Positions 19,480-28,004 of a DNA stretch of 64,000 nucleotides are shown here, piece by piece (position 1 is the first letter of the stretch; each line of letters begins with the position of its first letter). The notes below the pieces were generated by a model that worked only from the letters and a program-made list of their open reading frames with translations, made no database searches and had not been told where the DNA came from. The DNA is from CAIWHR01 sp963813415 (lineage in GTDB: Bacteria; Pseudomonadota; Gammaproteobacteria; Burkholderiales; Casimicrobiaceae). A program made the position numbers and the translations under genes. The DNA lies in the NCBI GenBank assembly GCA_963813415.1, contig CAWEYW010000002.1:186001-250000 (forward strand), written 5' to 3'.

Positions 19480-19539
19480 TTGTTCTCTCCCGTGTTCAGT
19501 TGGATGGAAGGACACCGCGCCCCGCCGGTCAAAGTCACA

Positions 19540-19554
19540 GCAAAGCGCATGCCA
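19540..19554 (-). promoter_or_regulatory. Sigma-54 (-24/-12) promoter candidate for the entericidin gene
   Basis: Read on the minus strand the sequence is TGGCAT-GCGCT-TTGC followed by T. It differs from the TGGCAC-N5-TTGC consensus at one base and has exact GG-N10-GC spacing. It lies 61 bp upstream of the start codon. Confidence 0.6.
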
Positions 19555-20021
19555 TCGGTCACGATTCCCGGGCGTACAGCCGCGCTCTGCATGCAGCCAC
19601 GCGTGCGATGCCTGCGCAGGATCGGCATTGAATTATCAGCATGCAAACGCCTGGCACCAGCGGAAGTGGTCATGCGATCAACGCCTCGTAGGTGAGTGCC
19701 ATGCGGTCGCGTCGTGGCGCGAGTCAGCGGCGGCGCCACGCTTGCGAGGAATAAAAGAAGGCGAGGGAGGTCAAGGAGGGGAGAGAGGAATGCCCTCGCC
19801 TGAGGAGCATTCGGAGGTCGCTCCTCGAAGGAAGCCCGTAATGCCGGAAATCGGCCTGCAACACCGGCGCTTCCCGGAAAAAAAGCGGTGGTCGCGTGCA
19901 ACATTTGCGCCCCCCTTAGCGGAACCCGCAGACCGCGACAGGAGCGCCTGCCGAAGCGCGAAACGCGCGGACAGGTGCTCCAATGGCCGACTCCCTGCAG
20001 GCCGAGGTGTCGCCGCGCCTG
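19555..20021. other. Non-coding stretch with purine-rich tract
   Basis: This lies between the entericidin promoter candidate and the end of the glycine-rich protein gene. A purine-rich run occupies about 19747-19795. I see no gene. Confidence 0.5.
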
Positions 20022-20780
20022 CTACTTGCCGCGGTTGCGATCCAGGCAGCGGCGTTGCTCATCGCCGGTCAAGCCGGTGCAGGACGTCGCGCCAGCGGCG
20101 GTGCCGGATGCACCGGCGCCCATCGTGCCAGCGGAGCCGGTGGTGCCCATCGAGCCGTTGCCCATCGCGCCGTTGCCCATCGCGCCGTTGCCCATCGAGC
20201 CGTTGCCCATCGAGCCGGTGCTGCCCATCGTGTTCCCCGAGCCCGTCGTGTTGCCCGTTCTCGCGCCCGTGCCGGCGGTTCCGGCGCGGCTGCCCGTCGT
20301 GCCCCCGGCGCCCGTGCCTGTGACGCTGGATCCACTCGTGCCCATCGAGCCGGAGCTGCTGGTGCTCGATCCCATGGAATTCGTGTCACTCGTGCCCATC
20401 CCGCTGGCACCGTTCGTCGAACCAGCGCCGGCGGCCGCATTGGTGTAGCCGGAGGCACCCATCGCATGCGAGGTGGAATGCGTCATGTGCGACTTGGCTT
20501 TCTTGGTCTTCGCCTTGCTCTTGGTCTTGTGGTGCGTGATGCCAGTGCTCGTGGCTGGGCTGTCGGCCGATCCCAGGTTGGTATTTGCCGCGGTGGTTCC
20601 GGATTGGTTCGGATTGTTCGCGGTGGCCGTTGACCCCTTGCCAGTGATGCCTTCGGTACCCTTCATCGTTTGCGAGCCGGCAGCGCCTGCGTTCAAGCCG
20701 TCGGTGCCTTGCGCGCTGGCGCCCGCGGTGAAACATGCGAACGCCGAGGCGATCAAAAGATACGAGAGCTTCTGTTTCAT
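20022..20780 (-). CDS. Exported low-complexity Gly/Ser/Thr-rich protein
   Basis: The 252-residue product has a clear signal peptide (MKQKLSYLLIASAFACFTAG, cleavage near ASA-QG). It is then mostly Gly, Ser, Thr and Asn. A basic patch, HHKTKSKAKTKKAKSHMTHS, lies near residue 83, and five MGNGS/MGNGA-type repeats lie near residue 190. It ends with a small conserved-looking tail, CTGLTGDEQRRCLDRNRG, that contains two cysteines. The function is unknown. Composition suggests an extracytoplasmic, disordered protein. The start has AAAGGAAAAGC upstream. A perfect -24/-12 promoter lies about 140 bp upstream. Confidence 0.8.
   Translation of the reverse strand: MKQKLSYLLIASAFACFTAGASAQGTDGLNAGAAGSQTMKGTEGITGKGSTATANNPNQSGTTAANTNLGSADSPATSTGITHHKTKSKAKTKKAKSHMTHSTSHAMGASGYTNAAAGAGSTNGASGMGTSDTNSMGSSTSSSGSMGTSGSSVTGTGAGGTTGSRAGTAGTGARTGNTTGSGNTMGSTGSMGNGSMGNGAMGNGAMGNGSMGTTGSAGTMGAGASGTAAGATSCTGLTGDEQRRCLDRNRGK
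20146..20220. repeat. 15-bp coding tandem repeat, five units
   Basis: Five 15-bp units of the form CCCATCGNGCCGTTG, with minor variation in the last unit, encode Met-Gly-Asn-Gly-Ser/Ala on the minus strand. Units are in-frame multiples of three, so copy change would lengthen or shorten the protein without a frameshift. Confidence 0.9.
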
Positions 20781-20918
20781 TGCTTTTCCTTTCGTGTGCA
20801 GCCAAGCCGCGCCGAAGCACGTCTGCCTGTGCTGCCGTGAGTGATTCAGCCATTCCCGACCGTGTGCCGTGCCACGCGTGCACGATCCCGCGATCCCGGC
20901 GCCGTCCCGAAAGAGTTA

Positions 20919-20933
20919 GCAACGCTTGTGCCA
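20919..20933 (-). promoter_or_regulatory. Sigma-54 (-24/-12) promoter for the glycine-rich exported protein
   Basis: The minus strand reads TGGCAC-AAGCG-TTGC followed by TAA, a perfect match to the -24/-12 consensus with correct spacing. It lies in the intergenic region 139 bp upstream of the gene at 20022-20780. Confidence 0.75.
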
Positions 20934-20945
20934 TCCATCCAGCAT

Positions 20946-20978
20946 CCGCGCGCAGCGGAGAAGCATCGTTGCGCGCGG
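20946..20978. promoter_or_regulatory. Inverted repeat upstream of the sigma-54 promoter
   Basis: CCGCGCGCA (20946-20954) and TGCGCGCGG (20970-20978) are perfect 9-bp arms with a 15-nt spacer, just upstream of the -24 element. It could be an activator site, or a terminator-like hairpin for the lipoprotein gene ending at 21041; no T run follows. Confidence 0.45.
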
Positions 20979-21040
20979 AACTTTTTGCTGCGGCGGCCGG
21001 GAAAAAGATGCCGCCGGTCGCGGCGCTGCGTGGCGAACGG

Positions 21041-21178
21041 TCAGTGCGGCTGCGCCGCGCTTCCGCTGACTCCGCCGCCGATCGCTTCGATGTCCTTGCC
21101 GAAACCGGAAAGCGTGGTGCAGCCGCCGAGGGCAAGCAGCAGGCAAACGCCGACGAGTGCGAGGGTGCGTTGAAGCAT
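21041..21178 (-). CDS. Entericidin-like small lipoprotein
   Basis: The 45-residue protein MLQRTLALVGVCLLLALGGC... has a lipoprotein signal peptide with lipobox LALGGC. The short mature part TTLSGFGKDIEAIGGGVSGS keeps the entericidin GFGKDIE-like core. The ribosome-binding site AACGGAGATT precedes the ATG at 21178. It is the second entericidin-type gene within 2 kb; both flank the glycine-rich exported protein on the same strand. The function is unknown. Confidence 0.8.
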   Translation of the reverse strand: MLQRTLALVGVCLLLALGGCTTLSGFGKDIEAIGGGVSGSAAQPH

Positions 21179-21230
21179 GGGAATCTCCGTTGCAGGTTTC
21201 AGGCCGCATCCTGCCTCGGCCTGATGAAAA

Positions 21231-22553
21231 TCAGTCGGCGCCGGCGGGCGCGCCAGGGTGCGCGTCTGCTGCACGGGCCCGGCACGCGACACCCATGCGC
21301 CGGCGCGTGCGTACGCGGGTGGCTGCTGCCGTCGGCGGACGCGCGGACTCGCGCGGGGAGACAGGGACGGTCGCGCCGGTGCGGCGAGGTGCCCGTCGCT
21401 TGCCCGCGGTGAGCAGACGCACGACGGCATCCTCGACGGCACGGCGACGCGTCGCGGAAAGCAGTGCGACGTCGGTCAGGTAAGCCGAAGCCTCCGCCCT
21501 GCCGACGCCTTCCATGAACACGTCGAGCACGCGCGGATGGATGTAACACTTGCGGCACACGGCCACGGTGTTGCCAAGCTGCTGCGCGACCTCCGCGATC
21601 GCCGCCTTCAGGATGCGCCGCGCGTGGGTTTCCGAGCGCGGGCATTCGCACGCCTTCAGCGCAAGCACCGCGAGGACCGTGCCCGCCCACGTCCGGAAGT
21701 CCTTGGCCGTGTAGTCCTCGCCGGTGATGCTCCTCAGGTACTCGTTGACGTCGGAGGAGCCGATCGAGCGTGGCTCGCCCTCGGCATCGACGTACTGGAA
21801 CAGCTCGTAGCCCGGCAGGTCCAGGCAGCGCTGGATTACCCGGGCGAGGCGCCCGTCCTCGAGCTCGATGTGATGCTTGATCCCGCTCTTGCCGCGAAAA
21901 TCGAACGCGATGCGCTCGCCCCGGATGCGCACGTGGCGGTTGCGCATCGTGGTCAGGCCGAACGACCCGTTCTCCCGGGCGTAGCGCTCGTTGCCGATGC
22001 GGATGAACGTGGTCTCGAGCAGACGCACGACGGCGGCGAGCACCTTCTCGCGCGGCAGTCCGGGCAGGCGCAGGTCCGCAGCAACCTTGCGGCGGATGGT
22101 CGTCAGCGCACGCGCGAAGTCGACCAGCCGGCCGAACTTGTTCTCGTCGCGCACCGCGCGCCAGCGCTCGTGATAGCGGTACTGCTTGCGTCCGCGGGCA
22201 TCGTGACCGGTGGCCTGCAGATGTCCGTTCACCGATGGACAGATCCACACCTCGGTCCAGGCCGGCGGGATGGCGAGCTTGCGGATGCGCGCCAGAACGG
22301 CGGGGTCGCGCACCGTCCGGCCTTCGGTGTCGATGTAGCGGAAGCCTTTGCCGGCCCGCTGCCGGCGGATCCCGGGTCGCTCGTCGCTGACGTACGAGAG
22401 ACCCGCCTCGCGTGCGCTGGTGAGCGCCTCCTCGACCGACGCCTTGAGCTCGCCTGCCGTGGTTGCCGCGGGGCAAGTGTCCCGCGCCCTCCGGCGCGCT
22501 GCAATCGTGCTGCCCGCGACGCTGCGTGGCTGCGCCTCAGCCACTCCGTGCAC
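21231..22553 (-). CDS. DNA topoisomerase IB (poxvirus type)
   Basis: The roughly 440-residue protein belongs to the bacterial homologues of vaccinia topoisomerase I, which relax supercoils through a 3'-phosphotyrosyl intermediate. Visible motifs are GHDARGRKQYRYHERWR (first Arg/Lys region), TTFIRIGNERYARENGSFGL, the Lys in FRGKSGIKHHI, the Arg in YTAKDFRTWAGT, and the Tyr nucleophile in CRKCYIHPRVLD. The C-terminal 60 residues are basic and low complexity. The start is uncertain; GTG at 22553 is chosen because it overlaps the galU stop and leaves a typical N-terminal domain. Confidence 0.88.
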   Translation of the reverse strand: MHGVAEAQPRSVAGSTIAARRRARDTCPAATTAGELKASVEEALTSAREAGLSYVSDERPGIRRQRAGKGFRYIDTEGRTVRDPAVLARIRKLAIPPAWTEVWICPSVNGHLQATGHDARGRKQYRYHERWRAVRDENKFGRLVDFARALTTIRRKVAADLRLPGLPREKVLAAVVRLLETTFIRIGNERYARENGSFGLTTMRNRHVRIRGERIAFDFRGKSGIKHHIELEDGRLARVIQRCLDLPGYELFQYVDAEGEPRSIGSSDVNEYLRSITGEDYTAKDFRTWAGTVLAVLALKACECPRSETHARRILKAAIAEVAQQLGNTVAVCRKCYIHPRVLDVFMEGVGRAEASAYLTDVALLSATRRRAVEDAVVRLLTAGKRRAPRRTGATVPVSPRESARPPTAAATRVRTRRRMGVACRARAADAHPGAPAGAD

Positions 22554-23469
22554 TCGCGCGGGCGAGGCGGCGCGTGGCGGCGGGACTGATGCCCGATTCC
22601 GCCTCGAGCCATGCTGCGAACTCGTCACCACAGTCCGGATGGTTGCGCCCGAACGACACCTGCGCCTTGAGGTAGCCGAGCTTCGAGCCGCAATCGTAAC
22701 GGTCGCCGTCGAACTCGTAGGCCAATACGGGCTCCGTCGCGAGCATTCCGCGAATTGCATCGGTCAGCTGGATCTCGCCGGTGCGCCCATCGGCGCGGGC
22801 GGTGATCTGATCGAACACCTGCGGTGACAGCACGTAGCGCCCGACCACCGCAAGCGTGGACGGCGCGGCTTCGGCGCGCGGCTTCTCGACGAGGTCGGTG
22901 ATCGCCTGCACGACGCCGTCCGAGCGCCCGGGCTTCACCACGCCGTACTGGTGCACCTCGGAGAGATCGACGTCCTGCACGGCGATGACCGACGCCCGGT
23001 GCTGCTCATAGAGCTCGACCATCGATTGCATCACCGGCACCGGTGCGTCGATGAGATCGTCGGGCAGGATCACCGCGAACGGCTCCGCCCCTACCATCGG
23101 TCGCGCACACAGCACCGCATGGCCCAGCCCGAGCGGCTGCACCTGACGGACGTAGCTGAATGAAAGTCCGCGCGGGACCAGCGACTGCAGCTCCGCGAGC
23201 AACTGCCGCTTGCCCGAGCGTGCGAGCTCCGTCTCGAGCTCGTAGGCCTTGTCGAAATGGTCCTCGATCGCCCGCTTGGTACGGCCGGTCACGAAGATCA
23301 TCTCGGTGATGCCGGCGGCGGCGGCCTCCTCGACGGCGTACTGGATAAGTGGCTTGTCGACGATCGGCAGCAGTTCCTTGGGACAGGCCTTCGTGGCGGG
23401 GAGAAAGCGCGTGCCAAGTCCCGCCACGGGAAAAACGGCCTTGCGAACGCGTATGCGCGCCATGCTCAT
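22537..23469 (-). CDS. galU: UTP-glucose-1-phosphate uridylyltransferase
   Basis: The 310-residue enzyme makes UDP-glucose for glycan and exopolysaccharide synthesis. Residues 7-35 carry the nucleotidyltransferase motif VFPVAGLGTRFLPATKACPK. Further signatures are DKPLIQYAVEEA, FAVILPDDLID, VEKPRAEAAPS and GRTGEIQLTDAI. The ATG at 23469 is preferred (AAGGAA five bases upstream); a second ATG two codons on is possible. The gene overlaps the topoisomerase gene downstream. The glycosyltransferase fusion at 25.2 kb may use UDP-sugars derived from its product. Confidence 0.95.
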   Translation of the reverse strand: MSMARIRVRKAVFPVAGLGTRFLPATKACPKELLPIVDKPLIQYAVEEAAAAGITEMIFVTGRTKRAIEDHFDKAYELETELARSGKRQLLAELQSLVPRGLSFSYVRQVQPLGLGHAVLCARPMVGAEPFAVILPDDLIDAPVPVMQSMVELYEQHRASVIAVQDVDLSEVHQYGVVKPGRSDGVVQAITDLVEKPRAEAAPSTLAVVGRYVLSPQVFDQITARADGRTGEIQLTDAIRGMLATEPVLAYEFDGDRYDCGSKLGYLKAQVSFGRNHPDCGDEFAAWLEAESGISPAATRRLARASARSG

Positions 23470-23659
23470 GCTGTTCCTTTCGTCGTCATCGTCCCGAAGG
23501 TCTGGAGGCAGCGCAGCAGAATCCGTACCACTGCACGGTTGGGGCGTTCTTGCAGCGGAACTAGCAAAGCGTCGGCATTTTCTACACGTGGACGCAAATT
23601 CTACGAAGCAATCCGCTGCCGGCCCGAACTCCGCGGCGCCGTGATGCGCGGAACGCACA

Positions 23660-23675
23660 CGGCATGCAACTTGCT
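23660..23675 (+). promoter_or_regulatory. Sigma-54 (-24/-12) promoter candidate for the HHE protein
   Basis: CGGCATG-CAAC-TTGCT keeps the GG-N10-GC spacing and a perfect TTGCT -12 box, with two substitutions in the -24 box. It lies 92 bp upstream of the HHE protein start at 23767. Confidence 0.5.
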
Positions 23676-23766
23676 AAACCGAACCTGCTAAACCGATGTC
23701 GCGAACGCGCTGCTACGAGCAGGCGTTCGGAGTTTTCGTTCGATCAGTTCACGCAAAGGAAACACC

Positions 23767-24720
23767 ATGCCGACCCAACGCAAGACCGCGAAATTCACGC
23801 GGAAGTCCGCCGTGAAATCCAGCAAGTCCGCCGCGAAAAAATCGTCGGCGAAGTCAACGAAAAAAACGCGTGGGTCGGCGGCAAAGCGCGGCGGCTCATC
23901 GCGAGCCTCGCAATCCCAAGCCACACCTTCGCGCGCCGGCGCGAACAGCGCGACATCGCGCCGCAATCGCACTCCCGACGCGCTGGAGCTGCTTACGAAG
24001 GATCACCGCGAGGTACAGAAGATGTTCCGCAAGGCCGAGCGGATGGACAGCGGTGACCCGCAGTTGCGGCAGCTCGTGCAGGACGCCTGCGCCGCCCTCA
24101 CCCTCCATGCGAAGGTCGAGGAAGAGGTCTTCTACCCGGCGCTGCGCGAGCAGGGGAACAACGAGGATCTCGTCGAGGAGGCCACCGTCGAGCACGACGT
24201 TGCGAAGCAGCTCATCGCGCAGCTGAAAGCGATGGGCAGCGACGACGAGCGCTACAAGGCCACGTTCAAGGTGCTTGGCGAGTATGTCAATCACCACATC
24301 CAAGAAGAAGAGTCGCAGATCTTCCGCGCCGCCAAGCGCGCCAAGATCGACCTCGCCGCGCTCGGTGAGGAGATCACGACCCTGAAGCAGGGTGCATCCG
24401 AAGCCGGCACCACGGCGACCGGCGGTGACAGCCGATCCGGCCGCGGCAGCACGCCCGGCGCCGGCAGCCGGCAATCGGGCGCGAGCTCCCGCAGCAGTGG
24501 ACGCGGTGGCCGCTCGAGTGGCGCCAACACCGGCGCCGACGACGCCGACGACGATGCCATGATGACTGGCGGCGTGACAGGCGACACAGCCGAGGACACG
24601 GAACGGCCCGGACGCGGCGGGCGCGGACTCTCCGCCAGCCGCGACTCCGGCGACGACACCGAAATCGACATCGAGATGCCTGGCGACGTCGATGATCGCG
24701 CGCGGCGCCAGGCGCACTGA
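23767..24720 (+). CDS. Hemerythrin HHE-domain protein with basic head and low-complexity tail
   Basis: The 317-residue protein has three parts. Residues 1-65 are Lys/Ser/Ala-rich (KSSKSAAKKSSAKSTKKTRG). An HHE cation-binding domain follows at about residues 70-210, with iron-ligand histidines in LLTKDHREVQKMF, LTLHAKVEEEVFYPAL, EATVEHDVAKQLI and EYVNHHIQEEESQIF. Residues 215-317 are Ser/Gly-rich and end acidic. HHE proteins bind di-iron and sense or buffer oxygen or NO. The basic head may bind nucleic acid or polyanions (inference). The ATG has CAAAGGAAAC upstream. A -24/-12-like promoter precedes it. Confidence 0.82.
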   Translation: MPTQRKTAKFTRKSAVKSSKSAAKKSSAKSTKKTRGSAAKRGGSSRASQSQATPSRAGANSATSRRNRTPDALELLTKDHREVQKMFRKAERMDSGDPQLRQLVQDACAALTLHAKVEEEVFYPALREQGNNEDLVEEATVEHDVAKQLIAQLKAMGSDDERYKATFKVLGEYVNHHIQEEESQIFRAAKRAKIDLAALGEEITTLKQGASEAGTTATGGDSRSGRGSTPGAGSRQSGASSRSSGRGGRSSGANTGADDADDDAMMTGGVTGDTAEDTERPGRGGRGLSASRDSGDDTEIDIEMPGDVDDRARRQAH

Positions 24721-25195
24721 TCGCGCGCCGAACGGATCGCGATGATCGCTGCAGGAGCATCGGGCATGATCGCCGGCGATGAGGAATCCGGTGATGGCTG
24801 CCCTTTCGTTCCCGGGTCGACGTGGCCACCTGAGCGCGTCGACCCGGATCGGGCGGCGCGTCCGCTACCACGGCGCCCGGCACGACGGGTCCGTCCCGTC
24901 GCATCGCCGCGGTTGACCGCGCAGGGCGCGCCCAGCGACAAAGTACCTACGCTCCTGCACGGCGGGCTGTCGCGTGCGCGCATGTCGGGTGCTGCGCCGG
25001 CACGGCGCGCCTGGTCCGCGGTTGCGCCAGCCCACTTCCTGGTTGCGCCATTGCGCGGCCCGGAAGCAGCGGTCTGACGGAGCGTCCAAATGGGCGCGGG
25101 GCGTTTGCCGCACCGCCAACCGGCGTGGGGCCGCTGCGGCGGCCTCCTCCCGGGAGCGTCTGTGCTCCCGACGAAAGACTGAAAGGAAACGGTTC
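24721..25195. other. Non-coding stretch
   Basis: 475 bp between the HHE protein and the glycosyltransferase fusion. I see no gene, repeat or RNA. A TGG-N10-GC sequence at 25040-25054 is too weak to call a promoter. Confidence 0.5.
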
Positions 25196-27850
25196 ATGCT
25201 ACCGCTCGTCGTGTTCTCGCACCTGCGCTGGGATTTCGTCTACCAGCGCCCGCAGCATCTCCTCGCGCGCCTCGCCGTCGATCGTCCCGTGCTGTTCGTC
25301 GAAGAGCCGGTGTTCGACGAGAGACCCGCCTTCGCCGAAATGCTTTCGCCGATGGACAACGTGCGCGTGCTGCGGCCGCACACCCCGATTCGCGCCCCCG
25401 GCTTTCACGACGACCAGCTGCCGGTCATGCGCGAGCTGGTGCGCGACGTGGTGCAGCGCGAAGGCCTGCAGGAATACGGCGTGTGGTTCTACACGCCCAT
25501 GGCGCTGCCGCTGCTGCAATGCCTGGAACCCAGGGCGATCGTGTACGACTGCATGGACGAGCTGAAAGCGTTCAAGAATGCACCGCGGCAGCTGCTGCAG
25601 CGCGAATCGGCACTGCTCAAGGTGGCGAACGTGGTGTTCACCGGCGGACCCAGCCTGTATGCGGCCAAGCGTGACCGGCATCCGAACGTGCACGCGTTTC
25701 CGAGCAGCGTGGACGTGCAGCACTTCGCGCAGGGACGCGATGCCGGGCACGAGCACCCGCTGCTTCACGACATTGCGCATCCGCGTCTCGGCTTCTTCGG
25801 CGTGATCGACGAGCGTCTCGACCAGCAGCTCATCGCGCAACTCGCGGACGCGCACCCGGATTGGCAGATCTGCATGGTCGGCCCGGTCGTGAAGATCGAT
25901 CCGCAAAGCCTGCCGCAGCGGGCGAACCTCCACTACTTTCCGCAGCAGGCCTATGGCGACCTGCCCCGCTTCCTCGCCGGTTGGGACGTCTGTCTCATGC
26001 CGTTCGCGCGCAACGAGTCGACGCAGTTCATCAGCCCCACCAAGACCCTCGAGTACATGGCCGCACACCGGCCGATCGTCAGCACGCCGATCACCGACGT
26101 GATCGCGCTGTATCGCGACGCGGTCACGATCGCCGACACGCCCGACGAGTTCATCGCCGCGTGCGCGCACGCGCTTGCCGAGGATGCGGCCGGGCGCGCC
26201 GCGCGCATCGCGGCCGCGGAGCGCCTCACGAGCAGCACATCCTGGGACCGCACCGCAGCGGCGATGAGTGCCCTGATCACCGCGGCGGAACAGGAGGGAT
26301 TGAACGACTCGGCGCGCGTGATGCTCGATTCGGCCCAGCAGCGCGGCACGCGCAAGAGCGCGGAATGTGTGATCCTGGGCGCCGGTCCGACGGGCCTGTC
26401 CGCGGCGTACCACTACGGTGCGAACAGCGTGCTCGTCGAGCGCAACCCCGCCGTGGGTGGATGGTGCCGCTCCGTGCAGGACAAGGGGTTCACGTTCGAT
26501 TACGCGGGTCACATCATGTTTTCGAACGACCCGTACGTGCTGGACCTCTACCGCGTGCTGCTCGGCGACAACGTGCACTGGCAGAACCGCGAGGCATGGA
26601 TCTACAGCAAAGGCGTGCATACGCGGTATCCCTTCCAGGGCGCGCTGTATGGCCTGCCGCCGCAGGTCCTGAAAGAGTGCCTGATCGGCGCGATCGAGGC
26701 GCGCTTCGGCCCGTTGAAGCCGGCGGCCCCCTCGGCGGCAGCCGCCGCGCCTGCGACGGGCACGGCGACCAGCGCCGTTAGGCTGAAGAACGCGGCCACG
26801 TGCGATTCCAAGGATCCCATCGACTGCTGTGCCGATGGTGTCGCCGAACTGCCCGCGGTCCGCAAGACGGCCGAAGCACCCACGACGACGGACAAGCCGC
26901 GCAATTTCGAGGAGTTCATCTACCGCGTGTGGGGCGCCGGGGTCGCCAAGCATTTCGCGATTCCGTACAACCGCAAGCTGTGGACGGTCCCCCTGGCGGA
27001 GATGGAGACGTCGTGGCTGGGTGGCCGCGTGCCGCTGCCGGATCTCGAGGAGATGATCGAGGGCGCGCTGCAGCCTGTCGGCAAGCCCATGGGGCCCAAC
27101 GCACGCTTCGGCTATCCGCTGCGCGGTGGCTTCCAGGCGATGATGGAAGGCTTCCTGCCGTTGCTGCGCGGCCAGCTCGAGCTCAACGCCGAAGTGCTCG
27201 CCGTCTCGCCCTCCACGCGCATGGTGATGCTGGCGGACGGACGGAGCTTCAACTACGACGTGCTGATCAGCACGCTGCCGCTGCCGGAACTCATCAAGGC
27301 CATCGGCGAGGAGGCGCCGCCGGAGATCCGCCACGCGGCGCGGGAGCTCAAGCACGTGTCGGTGCGCTGCGTGAACATCGGCGTCGGCCGTGCGCACATC
27401 ACCGACAGGCACTGGATCTATTACCCCGAGGATACCGTGTTCCACCGGCTTTTCCTGCAGGGCAATGCCAGTCCGTACTGCAATCCGCCCGGCGGCTTCG
27501 GCATCACCTGCGAGATCAGCTATTCGCCGACCAAGCCGCTCCCGGCGGATGGCGACGCGTTGATCGAGCGCTGCATCGCCGACTGTCGGCGGGTAGGCAT
27601 GATCCGCGACGACGATCCTATCCTGACCACGAACCAGGTCGACATGAAGTACGCGTATGTCGTGTACGACCATGCACGGGCGCAGCACGTGCAGCGCATT
27701 CGGACGTGGCTCGAGCAGCGGCAAATCCTGCTGGCGGGCCGCTACAGCGAATGGGAGTATTACAACTCGGACCACGCCTTCCTGGCGGGCAAGAAGGCGG
27801 CGGAAACCGCGCGCGGCACGCTGGCCGCGGCGCAGGAAAAAAGCGCCTGA
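25196..27850 (+). CDS. Glycosyltransferase fused to a UDP-galactopyranose mutase-like flavoprotein
   Basis: The single 884-residue frame has two enzymes. Residues 1-375 are a GT-B-type glycosyltransferase (SHLRWDFVYQRPQHLLARLA; DCMDELKAFKNAPRQLL; the donor-site region MPFARNESTQFISPTKTLEY). From about residue 388 an FAD-binding amine-oxidase/mutase-type domain begins (AECVILGAGPTGLSAAYHYG, then YAGHIMFSNDPYVLDLYRVL and RYPFQGALYGLPPQVL) and continues to the C-terminal LAGRYSEWEYYNSDHAFLAG. A 60-residue low-complexity insertion, with three cysteines, interrupts the flavoprotein near residues 505-565. The ATG follows GAAAGGAAAC. It likely builds a surface glycan, but substrates are unknown. Confidence 0.82.
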   Translation: MLPLVVFSHLRWDFVYQRPQHLLARLAVDRPVLFVEEPVFDERPAFAEMLSPMDNVRVLRPHTPIRAPGFHDDQLPVMRELVRDVVQREGLQEYGVWFYTPMALPLLQCLEPRAIVYDCMDELKAFKNAPRQLLQRESALLKVANVVFTGGPSLYAAKRDRHPNVHAFPSSVDVQHFAQGRDAGHEHPLLHDIAHPRLGFFGVIDERLDQQLIAQLADAHPDWQICMVGPVVKIDPQSLPQRANLHYFPQQAYGDLPRFLAGWDVCLMPFARNESTQFISPTKTLEYMAAHRPIVSTPITDVIALYRDAVTIADTPDEFIAACAHALAEDAAGRAARIAAAERLTSSTSWDRTAAAMSALITAAEQEGLNDSARVMLDSAQQRGTRKSAECVILGAGPTGLSAAYHYGANSVLVERNPAVGGWCRSVQDKGFTFDYAGHIMFSNDPYVLDLYRVLLGDNVHWQNREAWIYSKGVHTRYPFQGALYGLPPQVLKECLIGAIEARFGPLKPAAPSAAAAAPATGTATSAVRLKNAATCDSKDPIDCCADGVAELPAVRKTAEAPTTTDKPRNFEEFIYRVWGAGVAKHFAIPYNRKLWTVPLAEMETSWLGGRVPLPDLEEMIEGALQPVGKPMGPNARFGYPLRGGFQAMMEGFLPLLRGQLELNAEVLAVSPSTRMVMLADGRSFNYDVLISTLPLPELIKAIGEEAPPEIRHAARELKHVSVRCVNIGVGRAHITDRHWIYYPEDTVFHRLFLQGNASPYCNPPGGFGITCEISYSPTKPLPADGDALIERCIADCRRVGMIRDDDPILTTNQVDMKYAYVVYDHARAQHVQRIRTWLEQRQILLAGRYSEWEYYNSDHAFLAGKKAAETARGTLAAAQEKSA

Positions 27851-28004
27851 GCAAGACGTCGGCGCCGGCTCGCGGGGTCGCCCACCGACGCCCGGCGGCG
27901 CTCGTGCCGGTCGTCGCCGCGCACGGAAATTGCGTGCCTTGCTGACGCGGCCGGCGCCCTTTGCGCGGGCCTCGTCCTTCGAACCACTCGAAAGGAAGCG
28001 CATC

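Noticed and set aside
21192..21206. -24/-12-like site upstream of the second entericidin-like gene
   Set aside because: GG-N10-GC spacing is present, but the -12 box is CTGC and the -24 box is CGGCCT. Support is insufficient.
25040..25054. -24/-12-like site upstream of the glycosyltransferase fusion
   Set aside because: TGGTTG in the -24 box differs at three positions. In GC-rich DNA, GG-N10-GC is common by chance.
24742..25077. Small plus-strand open frame between the HHE gene and glycosyltransferase fusion
   Set aside because: No ribosome-binding site, no domain and Pro/Arg-rich random composition.
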